Source: Roseiarcus sp963787135
Lineage (GTDB): Bacteria > Pseudomonadota > Alphaproteobacteria > Rhizobiales > Beijerinckiaceae
Assembly: GCA_963787135.1 (NCBI GenBank)
Contig: CAWBBW010000037.1
Location: forward strand, 54,486 to 118,485
Direction: 5' to 3'
DNA length: 64,000 bases
Shown here: positions 8,771 through 18,055 of the stretch, piece by piece
How the letters are laid out: each line of letters begins with the position of its first letter
Numbering within the stretch: position 1 is the first letter of the stretch
Program-made: the position numbers and the translations under genes
The notes under the pieces: model-generated
Database searches by the model: none
Seen by the model: the letters and a program-made list of their open reading frames with translations, nothing else
Told to the model about the DNA's origin: nothing

Positions 8771-9788
8771 CGATCACTCCGCTGACGAGGTTCGTCTCGC
8801 CGAGGCGCGCTGGAAGGTCGCGGGACCCCGCCGCGGACATGGGCGAGAGACGCGACGGCAGACGTTCGACGAGCGCCAGGTGCGCGCGGCCGGCGGCCTC
8901 CGCCTCCTTTAGCGACACCCGCTCGAATGCGACCTTTGATCCGACGCCGAGGCGTCCGAGCGCCGGCAGATCGGCCGAAATGACCGCGCCGATTTTAGGG
9001 TAGCCGCCGGTCGTTTGATGCTCGGCCAGTAGAACGATCGGCAGTCCGTCGCCCGGGATCTGAATCGATCCGCGGACGATCCCGTCCGAAGTGACGTTAT
9101 AGCCGCGGGAGTGCCTGACCGGTTCCCCGACGAGCCGCATCCCCATGCGGTTCCAACCGGGACCGACGGAATATTCGCGGCCAAAGAACGCCGCGCGTTC
9201 CTCCTCGCTGAAATAGTCGCTCTGCGGCCCTTCGAGCACGCGCAGCCGGCGGCGGGGCGCGAAATCGGCCGTGTCGAACGCAAGTTCAGCGCGTTCGGGC
9301 GTCGAGCTCCGCTTCAACGGAAGAACGTCGCCTGCAGCAAGCGCGCGGCCGCGCCACCCTCCGAGTCCACCCCGAAGATAGGTCGAGAAGCTACCCATCA
9401 CCGGAGCGATGTCGAAGCCGCCTTCGACCGCCATGTAGAGGGTCGCCGAGCCCCTGAGCGGCCCCACGCGCAAAATGTCTCCACGCCGCAACAGCATGCT
9501 TCGACTGACGCGGGGATCGAACGCTTCGCCGGCAACAGAAAGATCGGCATCGGCGCCGACGAAGGCGACGCGAACACACTCGGCCTCGATTGCGAGCGTC
9601 GGTCCGGACGCGATGACCTCGAGCGCGCCGGCGTCAGGAGGATTGCCGACCAGAAGGTTGGCGGCGCGCAGGCTCAGGGGATCGAGGGCGCCGCCGACCG
9701 GGATGCCGAGCCGCTGGTAGCCGATCCGGCCGAAGTCCTGGACAGTTGTCATGAGGCCAGGCGCGACAACGCGCAAAGCCGCGCTCAA
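8751..9788 (-). CDS. pxpC: 5-oxoprolinase subunit C / biotin-dependent carboxyltransferase family (PxpC, KipA-like)
   Basis: A 345-residue member of the PxpC/KipA family (allophanate hydrolase subunit 2-like). Family marks include the N-terminal LMTTVQDFGRIGYQRLGIPVG, DPLSLRAANLLVGN, GALEV, and the central RVLEGPQSDYF. In Escherichia coli PxpA, PxpB and PxpC together hydrolyse 5-oxoproline to glutamate with ATP. The gene overlaps the pxpB homologue upstream by 4 bp and the EamA gene downstream by 20 bp, so the set is co-transcribed. No PxpA (LamB/YcsF) gene is in the window, so the exact reaction is open. Confidence 0.85.
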   Translation of the reverse strand: MSAALRVVAPGLMTTVQDFGRIGYQRLGIPVGGALDPLSLRAANLLVGNPPDAGALEVIASGPTLAIEAECVRVAFVGADADLSVAGEAFDPRVSRSMLLRRGDILRVGPLRGSATLYMAVEGGFDIAPVMGSFSTYLRGGLGGWRGRALAAGDVLPLKRSSTPERAELAFDTADFAPRRRLRVLEGPQSDYFSEEERAAFFGREYSVGPGWNRMGMRLVGEPVRHSRGYNVTSDGIVRGSIQIPGDGLPIVLLAEHQTTGGYPKIGAVISADLPALGRLGVGSKVAFERVSLKEAEAAGRAHLALVERLPSRLSPMSAAGSRDLPARLGETNLVSGVIDACAWS

Positions 9789-10558
9789 AACCCAGACTCC
9801 CCCGTTTCTGCAGCGCCGTACGGGGTAAGCGTGAGTTCACCGCGTCCGGCAAGGTCCGCCAGCCTTCGAAAATCTTCGAGCCCGATCTGCTCGAACGCGA
9901 CGCGGTCGCCCGGCGCCACGAGCGCGGCCTCGCGGCGGCGATGATCCCAAAGAGCAGCCGGCGTGCGCCCGATGATGTTGAGGCCGCAGGGCGTCTCTTT
10001 GGGGAACACGCAGGTCATGCGCGAGGCCACGCCGACCGATCCGGCTGCGACCTTTACTCGCGGGGTTTCCCGGCGGGGCAGCGCCAGCTCTTCCGGAAGG
10101 TCGCCCAGGTAGGGCTGGCCGGGCAGAAACCCGAGCATATAGACGTGGTGGATCATGCCGCAGTGGCGTGCGACAAAGGCGTCGGGCGACATGCCGGCGC
10201 GGCGGGCCGCGTCTCCGAGATCGGGAGCGACCTCGGGGTCGTAGCAAACAGGCAGCCTCCAGAGCCGGCCCGAATGCGCGCGCACCTTAGCGTTCGCGAG
10301 CAAGACCAGGACGCGCCTCGCAAGCGCGCCAAACCCGATACGGGACGGATCGAAGCTGATCATCAGCGACCGAAACGTCGGGACAGTCTCCACGATCCCG
10401 ACAATCCCAACGGCCTCGATGCTATCGGCGAGCGCAAGCACCCTTTCGTTGAGCGTCAGGTCGATCCGGTCGCCGAATTCGACCACCAGCGCCGCGTCGC
10501 CGTTGGCGAAGATCCGGCATTGCGCGCCCGCAGCCTCGGCGAGCGACGGCCGGGTCAC
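9785..10558 (-). CDS. pxpB: 5-oxoprolinase subunit B / KipI family protein (PxpB)
   Basis: A 257-residue PxpB/KipI family protein (allophanate hydrolase subunit 1-like), partner of PxpC. Signatures are FANGDAALVVEFGD near the start, VPTFRSLMISFDP, then HHVYMLGFLPGQPYLGDLPE, LALPRRETPRVKVAAGSVG and the final NIIGRTP. I chose GTG 10558: its codon overlaps the TGA of the upstream gene in GTGA, and the family homology begins within about 15 residues. A longer frame reaching back to 10813 is only a shadow of the upstream gene. Confidence 0.85.
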   Translation of the reverse strand: MTRPSLAEAAGAQCRIFANGDAALVVEFGDRIDLTLNERVLALADSIEAVGIVGIVETVPTFRSLMISFDPSRIGFGALARRVLVLLANAKVRAHSGRLWRLPVCYDPEVAPDLGDAARRAGMSPDAFVARHCGMIHHVYMLGFLPGQPYLGDLPEELALPRRETPRVKVAAGSVGVASRMTCVFPKETPCGLNIIGRTPAALWDHRRREAALVAPGDRVAFEQIGLEDFRRLADLAGRGELTLTPYGAAETGESGF

Positions 10559-11391
10559 GGCGCCCTCCCGGGCTGGCGAGCCGCCTCCTCCGGCTCTGCC
10601 GGCATGAACCACGGCTTGACCGCCACGCCCCGGCGAATCGAGTACATGTAGAAGACGGGCATGCGATCGGGGAAGAGCGGACGGAGGTCGCTCCCGTTGA
10701 ACGTGACGAAAATCGCATCCGGAAAAGCCGCTTCGACCGCCTGCTTTTCGATCATATTGGCCCGGTAGTAGAGCCGCGCCCCCTCTTCCGGCGAACGCCC
10801 GCCCCCGTACCATTTGGCGGCCGAGGCAATCAGACCGCGCAAAATCTCCGGCGAAGGGCGCTCGAGTGCGCGCTCGACGTCGACGCGATCCTCAGCCCAG
10901 GCGACCAAATCGCTGAGGGCGCAGGCGCGGAAGCCGCGCTTAGCCGCCTCCTGTTGAACCTCGGCGAAATAGCGGCGCGTCGACACCGGCGAATGGCCGT
11001 TGAGCTCGGCGTGGGTGTCTGTGCAAATGATGGTCATGTCGGCCCCCGGGCGATGCTGACTCCGCACCCGGTGGGCGAGAGCCGCGAGAAAATCGAGGCA
11101 CTGATGCTCCGGCGCCGCTACTTCCGCGCGAGGCCCTCGACCCCAATAGAGGACAAAGGCGAGCGGCAAATCGCGCTCGATCGCCGCCCCTGCGGCGCGC
11201 TTCAGCATCTCAAGATTATCCGGCTGTTCGCGCTTGAAAGCCCAGGAATTGAAGGACTGCACAAGCACGTCGACGCCCGGTCTATATTTCAGACCGCCTC
11301 GCTTGAGCTTGGCGTCGCCGGGGTCCCCCTCGATCAGGCGCAGAACCGCGTCCGGAGGCGGGGTCGCCGTCCCGACTGTCACATCACTCAT
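10555..11391 (-). CDS. Uncharacterised protein, translationally coupled to pxpB
   Basis: I do not recognise this 278-residue protein with confidence. It is not PxpA/LamB-YcsF, which would be expected beside pxpBC. It is soluble, with no signal peptide. Conserved-looking segments include SFNSWAFKREQPDN, LAFVLYWGRGPRAEV, MTIICTDTHAELNGHS, YYRANMIEKQAVE and FVTFNGSDLRPLFP. The TDTHAELNGHS stretch, with His, Asp and Asn in a row, looks like an active-site loop. A distant likeness to the isocyanide-synthase (DIT1/PvcA) layout crossed my mind but I cannot confirm it. Its stop overlaps the pxpB start (GTGA) and it is first in the operon, behind an AT-rich promoter region. Confidence 0.7.
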   Translation of the reverse strand: MSDVTVGTATPPPDAVLRLIEGDPGDAKLKRGGLKYRPGVDVLVQSFNSWAFKREQPDNLEMLKRAAGAAIERDLPLAFVLYWGRGPRAEVAAPEHQCLDFLAALAHRVRSQHRPGADMTIICTDTHAELNGHSPVSTRRYFAEVQQEAAKRGFRACALSDLVAWAEDRVDVERALERPSPEILRGLIASAAKWYGGGRSPEEGARLYYRANMIEKQAVEAAFPDAIFVTFNGSDLRPLFPDRMPVFYMYSIRRGVAVKPWFMPAEPEEAARQPGRAP

Positions 11392-11737
11392 CGTCGCGTC
11401 CTAGTGATTTATTTATCTTATATTTTCATAAAAGTTTACTTTGTTCAATTCTCTGCCGGGATGGGCGCCCTATTAAGTGTTTATTAAGGTTAACAAGGGT
11501 GCTGCGCCGTTTCGCGACAACGATTCGCGATCAGGGCGGAAGCCGGACCAGCCCCTTGTCCAAGGCGAGCCCGCGCTGTGTGCATCGCCCCGCCCTCCTC
11601 GACGAACGTAGGGCTGTTGTAATTCCTGCCGCCCTGCTGAATAGTCTTTCGCGATCCAAAGAGCCGCCATGCGTGGCTGCGCGCGGGCGGTTCGCGTTCC
11701 GCGCGGTGACAGACGGCGCGACTGGGAGAGAAGCGGC
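11392..11737. promoter_or_regulatory. Divergent promoter region between the pxp operon and the liv/ligase operon
   Basis: About 345 bp between divergently read genes. Bases 11400-11490 are strongly AT-rich (TTATTTATCTTATATTTTC and TTTATTAAGGTTAAC), unusual in this genome and typical of promoters. The remainder up to 11737 is GC-rich and holds no gene I can support. I cannot place exact -35/-10 boxes. Confidence 0.45.
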
Positions 11738-13711
11738 GTGGGGTCGGCGCGCGAAGGACGAGATGCGAATGACACCTTCGCGAAGCTGTTGCGGGCGCAT
11801 GCCGCCGAGCGCGGTCAGCGTCCGGCTTTCCGTCACAAGGATTTCGGCATCTGGCAGACATGGACCTGGGCCGAGGTCTATGAAGAGACGCGCGCGATCG
11901 CTCAAGGGCTGCTGGCTCTCGGCCTCGAACGGGGCGACACAATCGCCATCGCCGGCGCCAATCGCACGCGGCTCTATTGGTCGATGACAGCGGCGCAGAT
12001 GATCGGCGCCATCCCTGTGCCGGTCTACGCCGACTCGGTCGCCGACGAGATCGCCGTAGTGCTCCGCCATTCCGAGGCCGCGATCATCGTCGCCCAGGAT
12101 CAGGAACAGGTGGACAAGATCTTCTCGGTCCGCGACCGGCTGCCGAAGTTTCGGCATCTCCTGTACGATGAGCAGCGCGGCTTGGCCGACTACGCCGAGC
12201 CGGGCCTTCACTCGCTGGAGGCGATCATGGCCGAGGGCCGCAGCGCGCTCTCGGATGCGCGCATTGCAGCCGAACTCGACAAGCGCATCGACGACGGCGA
12301 TGGAGCGGCTCCATCCGTCATCCTCTACACCTCGGGCACGACGGGCCGCTCGAAGGGGGTGGTCCTGAGCGGCGAGCGAGCGATCTCCGCCGCGCGCGAC
12401 ACGGTCGCCTTCGACAATCTGACCTACCGGGACGAGGTGCTGGCCTACCTGCCCCTCGCCTGGGTCGGCGATCACTACCTCAACTACGCGCAAGGCTACG
12501 TCGCGGGCTTCTGCATGGCCTGCCCGGAAAGCGCCGATACCGCGGCGGCCGACCTACGCGAAATTGGCCCGACGTATCATTTCGCTCCGCCGCGCGTTTT
12601 TGAATCGCTGCTGACGCGCGTGCAGATCCGCATGGAGGACGCCGGCGCGCTCAAGCGCTGGCTCTACCGAAGATTCATGGACGTCGCCAAGCGGTGGGGC
12701 GAAAAGATCGCTAACGGCGAGCCCGTGCCTGCGAGCGCCCGGCTCGCCTACGGCTTGGGCGACCTTCTGATCTACGCCCCTCTCAAGAATGCGCTGGGTT
12801 TCTCTCGCATTCGCGTAGCCTACACCGCAGGCGAAGCGATCGGGGCAGATCTGTTCGCCTTCTATCGCTCAATCGGCCTCAATCTGAAACAGCTCTATGG
12901 CCAGACGGAAGCCTTTCTGTTTGTGACCGCCCAGGCTGACCGGGCCGTGCGCTCCGACGCCGTCGGACCGCCAGCTCCCAATGTCGATCTTCGGATCGCA
13001 GCCGACGGCGAGGTGCAGTTCAAGTCGCCCGGCATGTTCGTCGGCTATTTCCGCGAGGACGACAAGACGCGCGAAGCGATGACCGACGACGGCTACGTCA
13101 AGACCGGCGATGCCGGCTTCTTTGAGCCGGACGGCCAGCTCAAGATCGTCGATCGGGCGAAGGACGTCGGCCGGCTCAAGAACGGGCAGATGTTTGCGCC
13201 CAAATATATCGAGAACAAACTCAAGTTCTTCCCCGACATCCGCGAGGCGGTGGCGGTCGGCGACGGCCGCAATTTCGTGACGGCGATGATCAACATCGAA
13301 CTCGCTTCGGTCGGCAATTGGGCCGAGCGCAACAACGTCTCCTACGCCTCTTATCAGGAGCTCGCGGCCAACCCTCAGGTCTGTGCGATGATCGAAAAGC
13401 AGGTCGATGCGGTCAACCGCTCGCTCAGCGAAGAACCGGTGATGGCGGGTGCACAGATCCGACGCTTCCTCATCTTGCCGAAAGAGCTTGACGCCGACGA
13501 CGGCGAGTTGACCCGCACGCAGAAGGTACGGCGCGGCTTCATCGCCGACCGCTACGCCTCGCTCGTCGAAGGCCTCTACAGCGGCGCGAGCAAAGCCTCG
13601 ATCGCTGCTGAAGTCACCTATGAGGACGGCCGCAAAGGCATGCTCGTCGGAACCTCACGCATCGTGGACATGGCTCCGTTCCCTCGGGCCGACGAGACGC
13701 GCGCAGCGTGA
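11738..13711 (+). CDS. AMP-dependent long-chain acyl-CoA synthetase
   Basis: A 657-residue adenylate-forming ligase that activates a carboxylic acid through an acyl-AMP and then makes a CoA thioester. The P-loop ILYTSGTTGRSKGV, the YGQTE motif, and KTGDAGF followed by DGQLKIVDRAKD are all present, with the usual N- and C-terminal domains and the FAPKYIENKLKF hinge region. GTG 11738 is preceded by GGGAGAGAAG, a good ribosome binding site, and fits the family start better than ATG 11669. Its TGA overlaps the GTG of the next ABC ATPase gene (GTGA), so it is the first gene of the transporter operon. It probably activates the imported substrate. Confidence 0.88.
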   Translation: MGSAREGRDANDTFAKLLRAHAAERGQRPAFRHKDFGIWQTWTWAEVYEETRAIAQGLLALGLERGDTIAIAGANRTRLYWSMTAAQMIGAIPVPVYADSVADEIAVVLRHSEAAIIVAQDQEQVDKIFSVRDRLPKFRHLLYDEQRGLADYAEPGLHSLEAIMAEGRSALSDARIAAELDKRIDDGDGAAPSVILYTSGTTGRSKGVVLSGERAISAARDTVAFDNLTYRDEVLAYLPLAWVGDHYLNYAQGYVAGFCMACPESADTAAADLREIGPTYHFAPPRVFESLLTRVQIRMEDAGALKRWLYRRFMDVAKRWGEKIANGEPVPASARLAYGLGDLLIYAPLKNALGFSRIRVAYTAGEAIGADLFAFYRSIGLNLKQLYGQTEAFLFVTAQADRAVRSDAVGPPAPNVDLRIAADGEVQFKSPGMFVGYFREDDKTREAMTDDGYVKTGDAGFFEPDGQLKIVDRAKDVGRLKNGQMFAPKYIENKLKFFPDIREAVAVGDGRNFVTAMINIELASVGNWAERNNVSYASYQELAANPQVCAMIEKQVDAVNRSLSEEPVMAGAQIRRFLILPKELDADDGELTRTQKVRRGFIADRYASLVEGLYSGASKASIAAEVTYEDGRKGMLVGTSRIVDMAPFPRADETRAA

Positions 13712-14481
13712 TCGGCGAAATCCTCCTTTCGGTCGAGAACGTATCGCTGTCCTTCGGCGGGGTCCGGGCGATTGCGGATGTCTCGTTCGACATCTGCAAG
13801 GGCGAGATTCGCGCCATCATTGGCCCGAATGGCGCCGGCAAGACGTCGATGCTCAACGTGGTCAATGGCTTCTATCATCCGCAGAAGGGGGAGATCACCT
13901 ATCGCGGACGGACCCGCGCCCGGATGAAGCCGCACGAAGCGGCAGCCCAAGGCATCGCGCGCACCTTCCAGAACGTCGCGCTGTTCAAGGGCATGACGAC
14001 GCTCGACAACATCATGGCCGGACGCAGCCTGCGCATGAGGCGCAACATCTTTTGGCAGGCCCTCCGCCATGGACCCGCGTTCAATGAGGAGATCGAACAC
14101 CGGAAAGTCTGCGAGGAGATCATCGACTTTCTTCAGATCGAACACATCCGCAAGACGCCAGTCGGCGCCCTGCCCTACGGTCTGCAAAAACGGGTCGAAC
14201 TCGGCCGCGCGCTGGCGATGGAGCCGGAATTGCTGCTGCTCGATGAGCCCATGGCCGGCATGAACCGAGAGGAAAAGGAGGACATGAGCCGCTTCATCAT
14301 TGAGGCCAACCGCCTTCGCGGCGCCACGATCGCGCTGATCGAGCACGACATGGGCGTGGTGATGGATCTCTCCGACCGCGTCGTCGTGCTCGAATACGGG
14401 CGCAAGATCGCCGACGGCGTCCCCGATGTGGTCAAGGCCGATCAAAGGGTCATCGACGCCTATCTCGGCACGGGACGTTAG
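13708..14481 (+). CDS. livG: Branched-chain-type ABC transporter ATP-binding protein (LivG)
   Basis: A 257-residue cytoplasmic ATPase of the HAAT (branched-chain amino acid type) importer. Walker A is GPNGAGKTS, the Q-loop is ARTFQNVALF, the signature region is LPYGLQKRVELGRAL, Walker B is LLLLDEPMAG, and the switch histidine is in IEHDMG. The signature starts LPYGLQ rather than LSGGQ, as is usual for LivG homologues of this type. It starts at GTG 13708, overlapping the ligase stop, and is followed after 4 bp by livH. Confidence 0.9.
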   Translation: MIGEILLSVENVSLSFGGVRAIADVSFDICKGEIRAIIGPNGAGKTSMLNVVNGFYHPQKGEITYRGRTRARMKPHEAAAQGIARTFQNVALFKGMTTLDNIMAGRSLRMRRNIFWQALRHGPAFNEEIEHRKVCEEIIDFLQIEHIRKTPVGALPYGLQKRVELGRALAMEPELLLLDEPMAGMNREEKEDMSRFIIEANRLRGATIALIEHDMGVVMDLSDRVVVLEYGRKIADGVPDVVKADQRVIDAYLGTGR

Positions 14482-14485
14482 TCCG

Positions 14486-15442
14486 ATGGACCTCCTGCAC
14501 GCCGTCTTCGTCGATCCCTTCGCCCAGATGATCCGCTCGCCCGATCTGCTGGCGCAGACGATCTGGGAAGGCTTCGTGGGGGGTGTCCTCTATTCGCTGA
14601 TCGCGCTCGGCTTCGTGCTCATTTTCAAGGCCTCGGGCGTGTTCAATTTCGCGCAAGGGATCATGATGGTGTTCGCGGCGCTGACGCTTGTCGGGCTGCA
14701 TGAAAAGGGCGTCCCGGCCTGGATCGCGCTCATTCTCACGATCGCGGTTATGTACGCGCTTGCGGTCGGCATTGAGCGGCTGGTGCTGCGCCCGCTGGTC
14801 AACCAGCCCGACATCATTCTTCTGATGGCGACCTTCGGAATCACCTATTTTCTGATCGGCTTCGGCGAACTCGTGTTCGGCGGCAATCCGAAATCGATGA
14901 TCACGAAGGAACTCTTCCTGCCCAGCGGCTCGATCGACCTGCACGTTCTCGGCGGAAGGGTGCAGCTGCAGAAGCTCGACATCGCGGCGGCCGCGATTGC
15001 GCTGATCATGGTCGCGGGGCTCGCGCTCTTCTTCCAGAAGACACGCATCGGCCGGGCGCTCCGGGCCGTCGCCGACGATCATCAGGCGGCGCTCTCGGTC
15101 GGCATCTCGCTCAACCAGATCTGGGTCATTGTCTGGTTCACCGCCGGCGTGGTGGCGCTGGCCACCGGCATATTCTGGGGCGCGCGCTCAGACGTGTCGT
15201 TCGCCCTCCAGGTCGTCGCGCTGAAGGCGCTCCCGGTGCTGATCCTCGGCGGCCTGACCTCCGTTCCGGGCGCCATCGTCGGCGGGCTCATCATCGGCAT
15301 CGGGGAAAAGCTCGGCGAGTTCTACTGGGGGCCGCTGCTGGGCGGCGGCATCGAAAGCTGGCTCGCCTATGTGATCGCGCTCGCTTTTCTGCTGTTCCGT
15401 CCGCAAGGCCTGTTTGGGGAGAAAATCATTGAGCGAATTTGA
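14486..15442 (+). CDS. livH: Branched-chain-type ABC transporter permease (LivH)
   Basis: A 318-residue inner-membrane permease with about eight to nine helices. The segment LYSLIALGFVLIFKASGVFN and the terminal GGLTSVPGAIVGGLIIGIGE are LivH hallmarks. ATG 14486 lies 4 bp after the livG stop; a longer frame begins inside livG and is not supported. Its stop codon is immediately followed by a palindromic repeat that separates it from livM. Confidence 0.9.
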   Translation: MDLLHAVFVDPFAQMIRSPDLLAQTIWEGFVGGVLYSLIALGFVLIFKASGVFNFAQGIMMVFAALTLVGLHEKGVPAWIALILTIAVMYALAVGIERLVLRPLVNQPDIILLMATFGITYFLIGFGELVFGGNPKSMITKELFLPSGSIDLHVLGGRVQLQKLDIAAAAIALIMVAGLALFFQKTRIGRALRAVADDHQAALSVGISLNQIWVIVWFTAGVVALATGIFWGARSDVSFALQVVALKALPVLILGGLTSVPGAIVGGLIIGIGEKLGEFYWGPLLGGGIESWLAYVIALAFLLFRPQGLFGEKIIERI

Positions 15443-15451
15443 GGCAACTTC

Positions 15452-15607
15452 CTTTGCCCCGCGAAGGGCGTCGAGAGACGCCCGTCTCTCGACGGGCTAT
15501 GCGGGGAGAAGGTGGCGCGGAGCGCGGGATGAGGGGCCGCGGCAGCGATCGAACGTTGGCGCCGCCCCTCACCCCAACCCTCTCCCCGCTGGCGCGGGGC
15601 GAGGGGG
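15452..15607. repeat. Palindromic intergenic repeat (mosaic element type), inside the liv operon
   Basis: A hairpin-rich element: GGGCGTC-GAGA-GACGCCC at 15466-15483, the GGGCTATGCGGGGAGAAGG block, then CCTCACCCCAACCCTCTCCC with the matching GCGCGGGGCGAGGG. The same blocks recur at about 18056-18151, 22999-23156 and, partly, 59587-59640. It keeps the reading frame open from the livH stop into livM, which produces a spurious 62-residue extension. Confidence 0.75.
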
Positions 15608-15624
15608 CTTCTAGGCCGCCGCCG

Positions 15625-16701
15625 ATGTTCTATCGCGAAGCCGGTCAATACAAGACGACCTACGCGGCCGACATGGCGATCTTTCCGATCCGCCAGGACC
15701 GCTATGGCCTCGCGCTGATCCTCCTCGTCGCCTTCGTCGCAATTCCCGCGTTCGGCAATCAGTTCCTCCTCAACACCATGATGATCCCGTTCCTGATCCT
15801 CTCGCTGGCGGCGATCGGGCTCAATCTGCTCACGGGATATACCGGGCTTCTCTCCCTTGGAACCGGCGCCTTCATGGGCGTCGGCGCCTATTCCTGCTAC
15901 AAGCTAGAGACATTCTTCCCGCAGGTGAACATTCTCGTCTGGATCATCATGAGCGGGTTCGTGTCCGCCCTCGTTGGCGTCGCCTTCGGCCTGCCGAGCC
16001 TCAGGATCAAGGGCTTCTATCTGGCGGTGGCGACGCTGGCGGCGCAGTTTTTTCTGCAATGGTGCTTCGCTCGCGCGCCGTGGCTCGTCAATTACAACGA
16101 TTCCGGCGCGATCGAAGTGCCGACCGAGACGCTGTTCGGCCTGCCGGTCACCGGGCCGACCGCGACGCCGGTCACACGCTATCTCGTCGTCCTGACGATC
16201 GTCGCAGCGATGGCCTGGATCGCCTCCAACATCGTCCACGGGCGCATTGGGCGCATGTGGATGGCGGTGCGCGACATGGACATCGCCGCGGAGCTGATCG
16301 GCATCCGCCTCCTGCGCGCGAAGCTCCTCGCCTTCGCCGTCTCGTCGTTCTACATCGGCGTCGCGGGCGCGCTGATGGTGTTCTTGTGGCTCGGCGCGGC
16401 GGAAGCCGAAGCCTTCAACATCGATCTCTCGTTTCAAATTCTGTTCATGGTCATCATTGGGGGTCTCGGCTCGATCGTCGGCGCCTTTTTCGGCGCGACC
16501 ATCATCCATCTCCTGCCGATTGCGCTTCGCGCCCTGCCGGCGATGGTTGGCCTGTCGATCGACGCGGCGAGAATCGACCAGTTGACGTTCATGATCACCG
16601 GTATTCTGATTATCGTATTCCTGATCGCCGAGCCGCACGGCCTGGCGCGACTGTGGCAAACCGCGAAACAGAAACTGCGCGTCTGGCCCTTCCCGTACTG
16701 A
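15625..16701 (+). CDS. livM: Branched-chain-type ABC transporter permease (LivM)
   Basis: A 358-residue inner-membrane permease with about nine to ten helices, including LILSLAAIGLNLLTGYTGLLSLGTGAF split over the second and third segments, and the LivM signature MAVRDMDIAAELIGI with the coupling helix facing the ATPases. I chose ATG 15625 (MFYREAGQYK) because family homology starts there. The frame is open upstream through the palindromic repeat as far as TTG 15439, which overlaps the livH stop. That upstream part reads as repeat DNA, not protein. The ribosome binding site is weak (GAGGGGG lies 17 bp upstream). Confidence 0.88.
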   Translation: MFYREAGQYKTTYAADMAIFPIRQDRYGLALILLVAFVAIPAFGNQFLLNTMMIPFLILSLAAIGLNLLTGYTGLLSLGTGAFMGVGAYSCYKLETFFPQVNILVWIIMSGFVSALVGVAFGLPSLRIKGFYLAVATLAAQFFLQWCFARAPWLVNYNDSGAIEVPTETLFGLPVTGPTATPVTRYLVVLTIVAAMAWIASNIVHGRIGRMWMAVRDMDIAAELIGIRLLRAKLLAFAVSSFYIGVAGALMVFLWLGAAEAEAFNIDLSFQILFMVIIGGLGSIVGAFFGATIIHLLPIALRALPAMVGLSIDAARIDQLTFMITGILIIVFLIAEPHGLARLWQTAKQKLRVWPFPY

Positions 16702-16731
16702 GGCGCGCGAGAACCTGAAGGAGGAAGCGAA

Positions 16732-18048
16732 ATGAAAACGAGCACCCTGTTCAAGAGCGCGATCGGCGCGCTGGCCCTGATCTTCGCGCTGCCGATGGCT
16801 GCGGCCGCCGAGGATTCGATCTACGTGCCGCTCTTCACCTACCGCACCGGCCCCTTCGCGGGATCGGGGACGCCGATCGCTGACGGCATGCACGACTATC
16901 TGACCATGCTCAACGAGCGCGACGGCGGCATTGGCGGCGTCAAGCTCGTGGTCGACGAGTGCGAGACGGGCTACGACACGAAGAAAGGTCTCGAGTGCTA
17001 CGATTCGGTGAAGCCGAAGAATCCGGTGATCGTCAATCCTTGGTCGACCGGCATCACCCTGTCGCTGATCCCGAAGGCTTCGGTCGACAAGATTCCGATC
17101 CTTTCGATGGCCTACGGACTCTCGGCTTCCGCCAAGGGCGACGTCTTTCCCTGGGTCTTCAACCCTCCGGCCACCTATTGGGATGGCCTCTCGGAAATCC
17201 TCAAATATGTCGGCGGCGGCTCGATCGATGCGCTGAAGGACAAGACGATCGGCTATCTCTATTTCGACGCCGGTTTCGGCAAGGAGCCGATCCCGCTCTT
17301 CCAGGCGCTCGCCAAGGAGGTCGGATTCAATCTGAAGCTCTATCCGGTCGCGCCGGCCGACATGCAGAACCAGTCGTCGAAATGGCTCGACATTCGCCGC
17401 GACAAGCCGGACTTCCTGGTGATGTACGGCTGGGGCGCCATGAATCCGACCGCCATCAAGGAGGCGGTCAAGGCAGAGTTCCCGATGGACAAGTTCGTCT
17501 CGATCTGGTGGCCGAACGACGCGGACGCAGCCTCCGCTGGCGACGGCGCGAAGGGCTTCAAGGAATTGAACTGGCATGGCACGGGGACGGATTATCCGGC
17601 CTTGGCCGACATCAAGGCGAAGGTCATCGACGCCGGCAAGAGCCAGACGCCGAAGGAGGAGTTCGGTCAGGTGCTCTACAATCGCGGCGTCTACAACTCG
17701 GTCCTCATCGCCGAAGCGATCGCTCAGGCGCAGAGAATCAGCGGCAAGAAGGTCGTAACCGGCGAGGACGTGCGGCGCGGTCTCGAAAATCTCAACCTCG
17801 ACGCGGCGCGCTTCAAGGCGCTCGGGCTCGACGGCTTCGCTGCGCCGTTCAAGACGACATGCGCCGATCACGACAGCCACTCGGCGACCTTCGTGCAGCA
17901 GTGGGACGGCGCGAAATGGACGAAGGTCAGCGACCTTGTCACGCCCGACACAACCAAGGTCCAGCCGCTGCTCGACGAGGCCGCCAAGGCCTACGCCGAG
18001 AAGAACGCCGGCTGGCCAGCGCGCAGCGAGGCTTGCGACAACAAGTGA
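16732..18048 (+). CDS. ABC transporter substrate-binding protein (LivK-like, periplasmic)
   Basis: A 438-residue periplasmic binding protein of the HAAT family. A clear signal peptide (MKTSTLFKSAIGALALIFAL, cleavage after AAAAE or just before) is followed by IYVPLFTYRTGPFAGSGTPI, the usual type I binding-fold opening. GGAGGAAGCG upstream gives a strong ribosome binding site. It is longer than amino-acid binders (about 370), as in the group that sits beside acyl-CoA ligases. The ligand is unknown, but the flanking ligases point to a carboxylic acid. A palindromic repeat with two hairpins follows the stop. Confidence 0.9.
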   Translation: MKTSTLFKSAIGALALIFALPMAAAAEDSIYVPLFTYRTGPFAGSGTPIADGMHDYLTMLNERDGGIGGVKLVVDECETGYDTKKGLECYDSVKPKNPVIVNPWSTGITLSLIPKASVDKIPILSMAYGLSASAKGDVFPWVFNPPATYWDGLSEILKYVGGGSIDALKDKTIGYLYFDAGFGKEPIPLFQALAKEVGFNLKLYPVAPADMQNQSSKWLDIRRDKPDFLVMYGWGAMNPTAIKEAVKAEFPMDKFVSIWWPNDADAASAGDGAKGFKELNWHGTGTDYPALADIKAKVIDAGKSQTPKEEFGQVLYNRGVYNSVLIAEAIAQAQRISGKKVVTGEDVRRGLENLNLDAARFKALGLDGFAAPFKTTCADHDSHSATFVQQWDGAKWTKVSDLVTPDTTKVQPLLDEAAKAYAEKNAGWPARSEACDNK

Positions 18049-18055
18049 GCGGAAG

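Noticed and set aside
10559..10813. N-terminal extension of PxpB
   Set aside because: It is out-of-frame translation of the upstream gene; the coupled GTG at 10558 fits the family.
15439..15624. N-terminal extension of LivM
   Set aside because: It is the translated palindromic repeat; family similarity starts at 15625.
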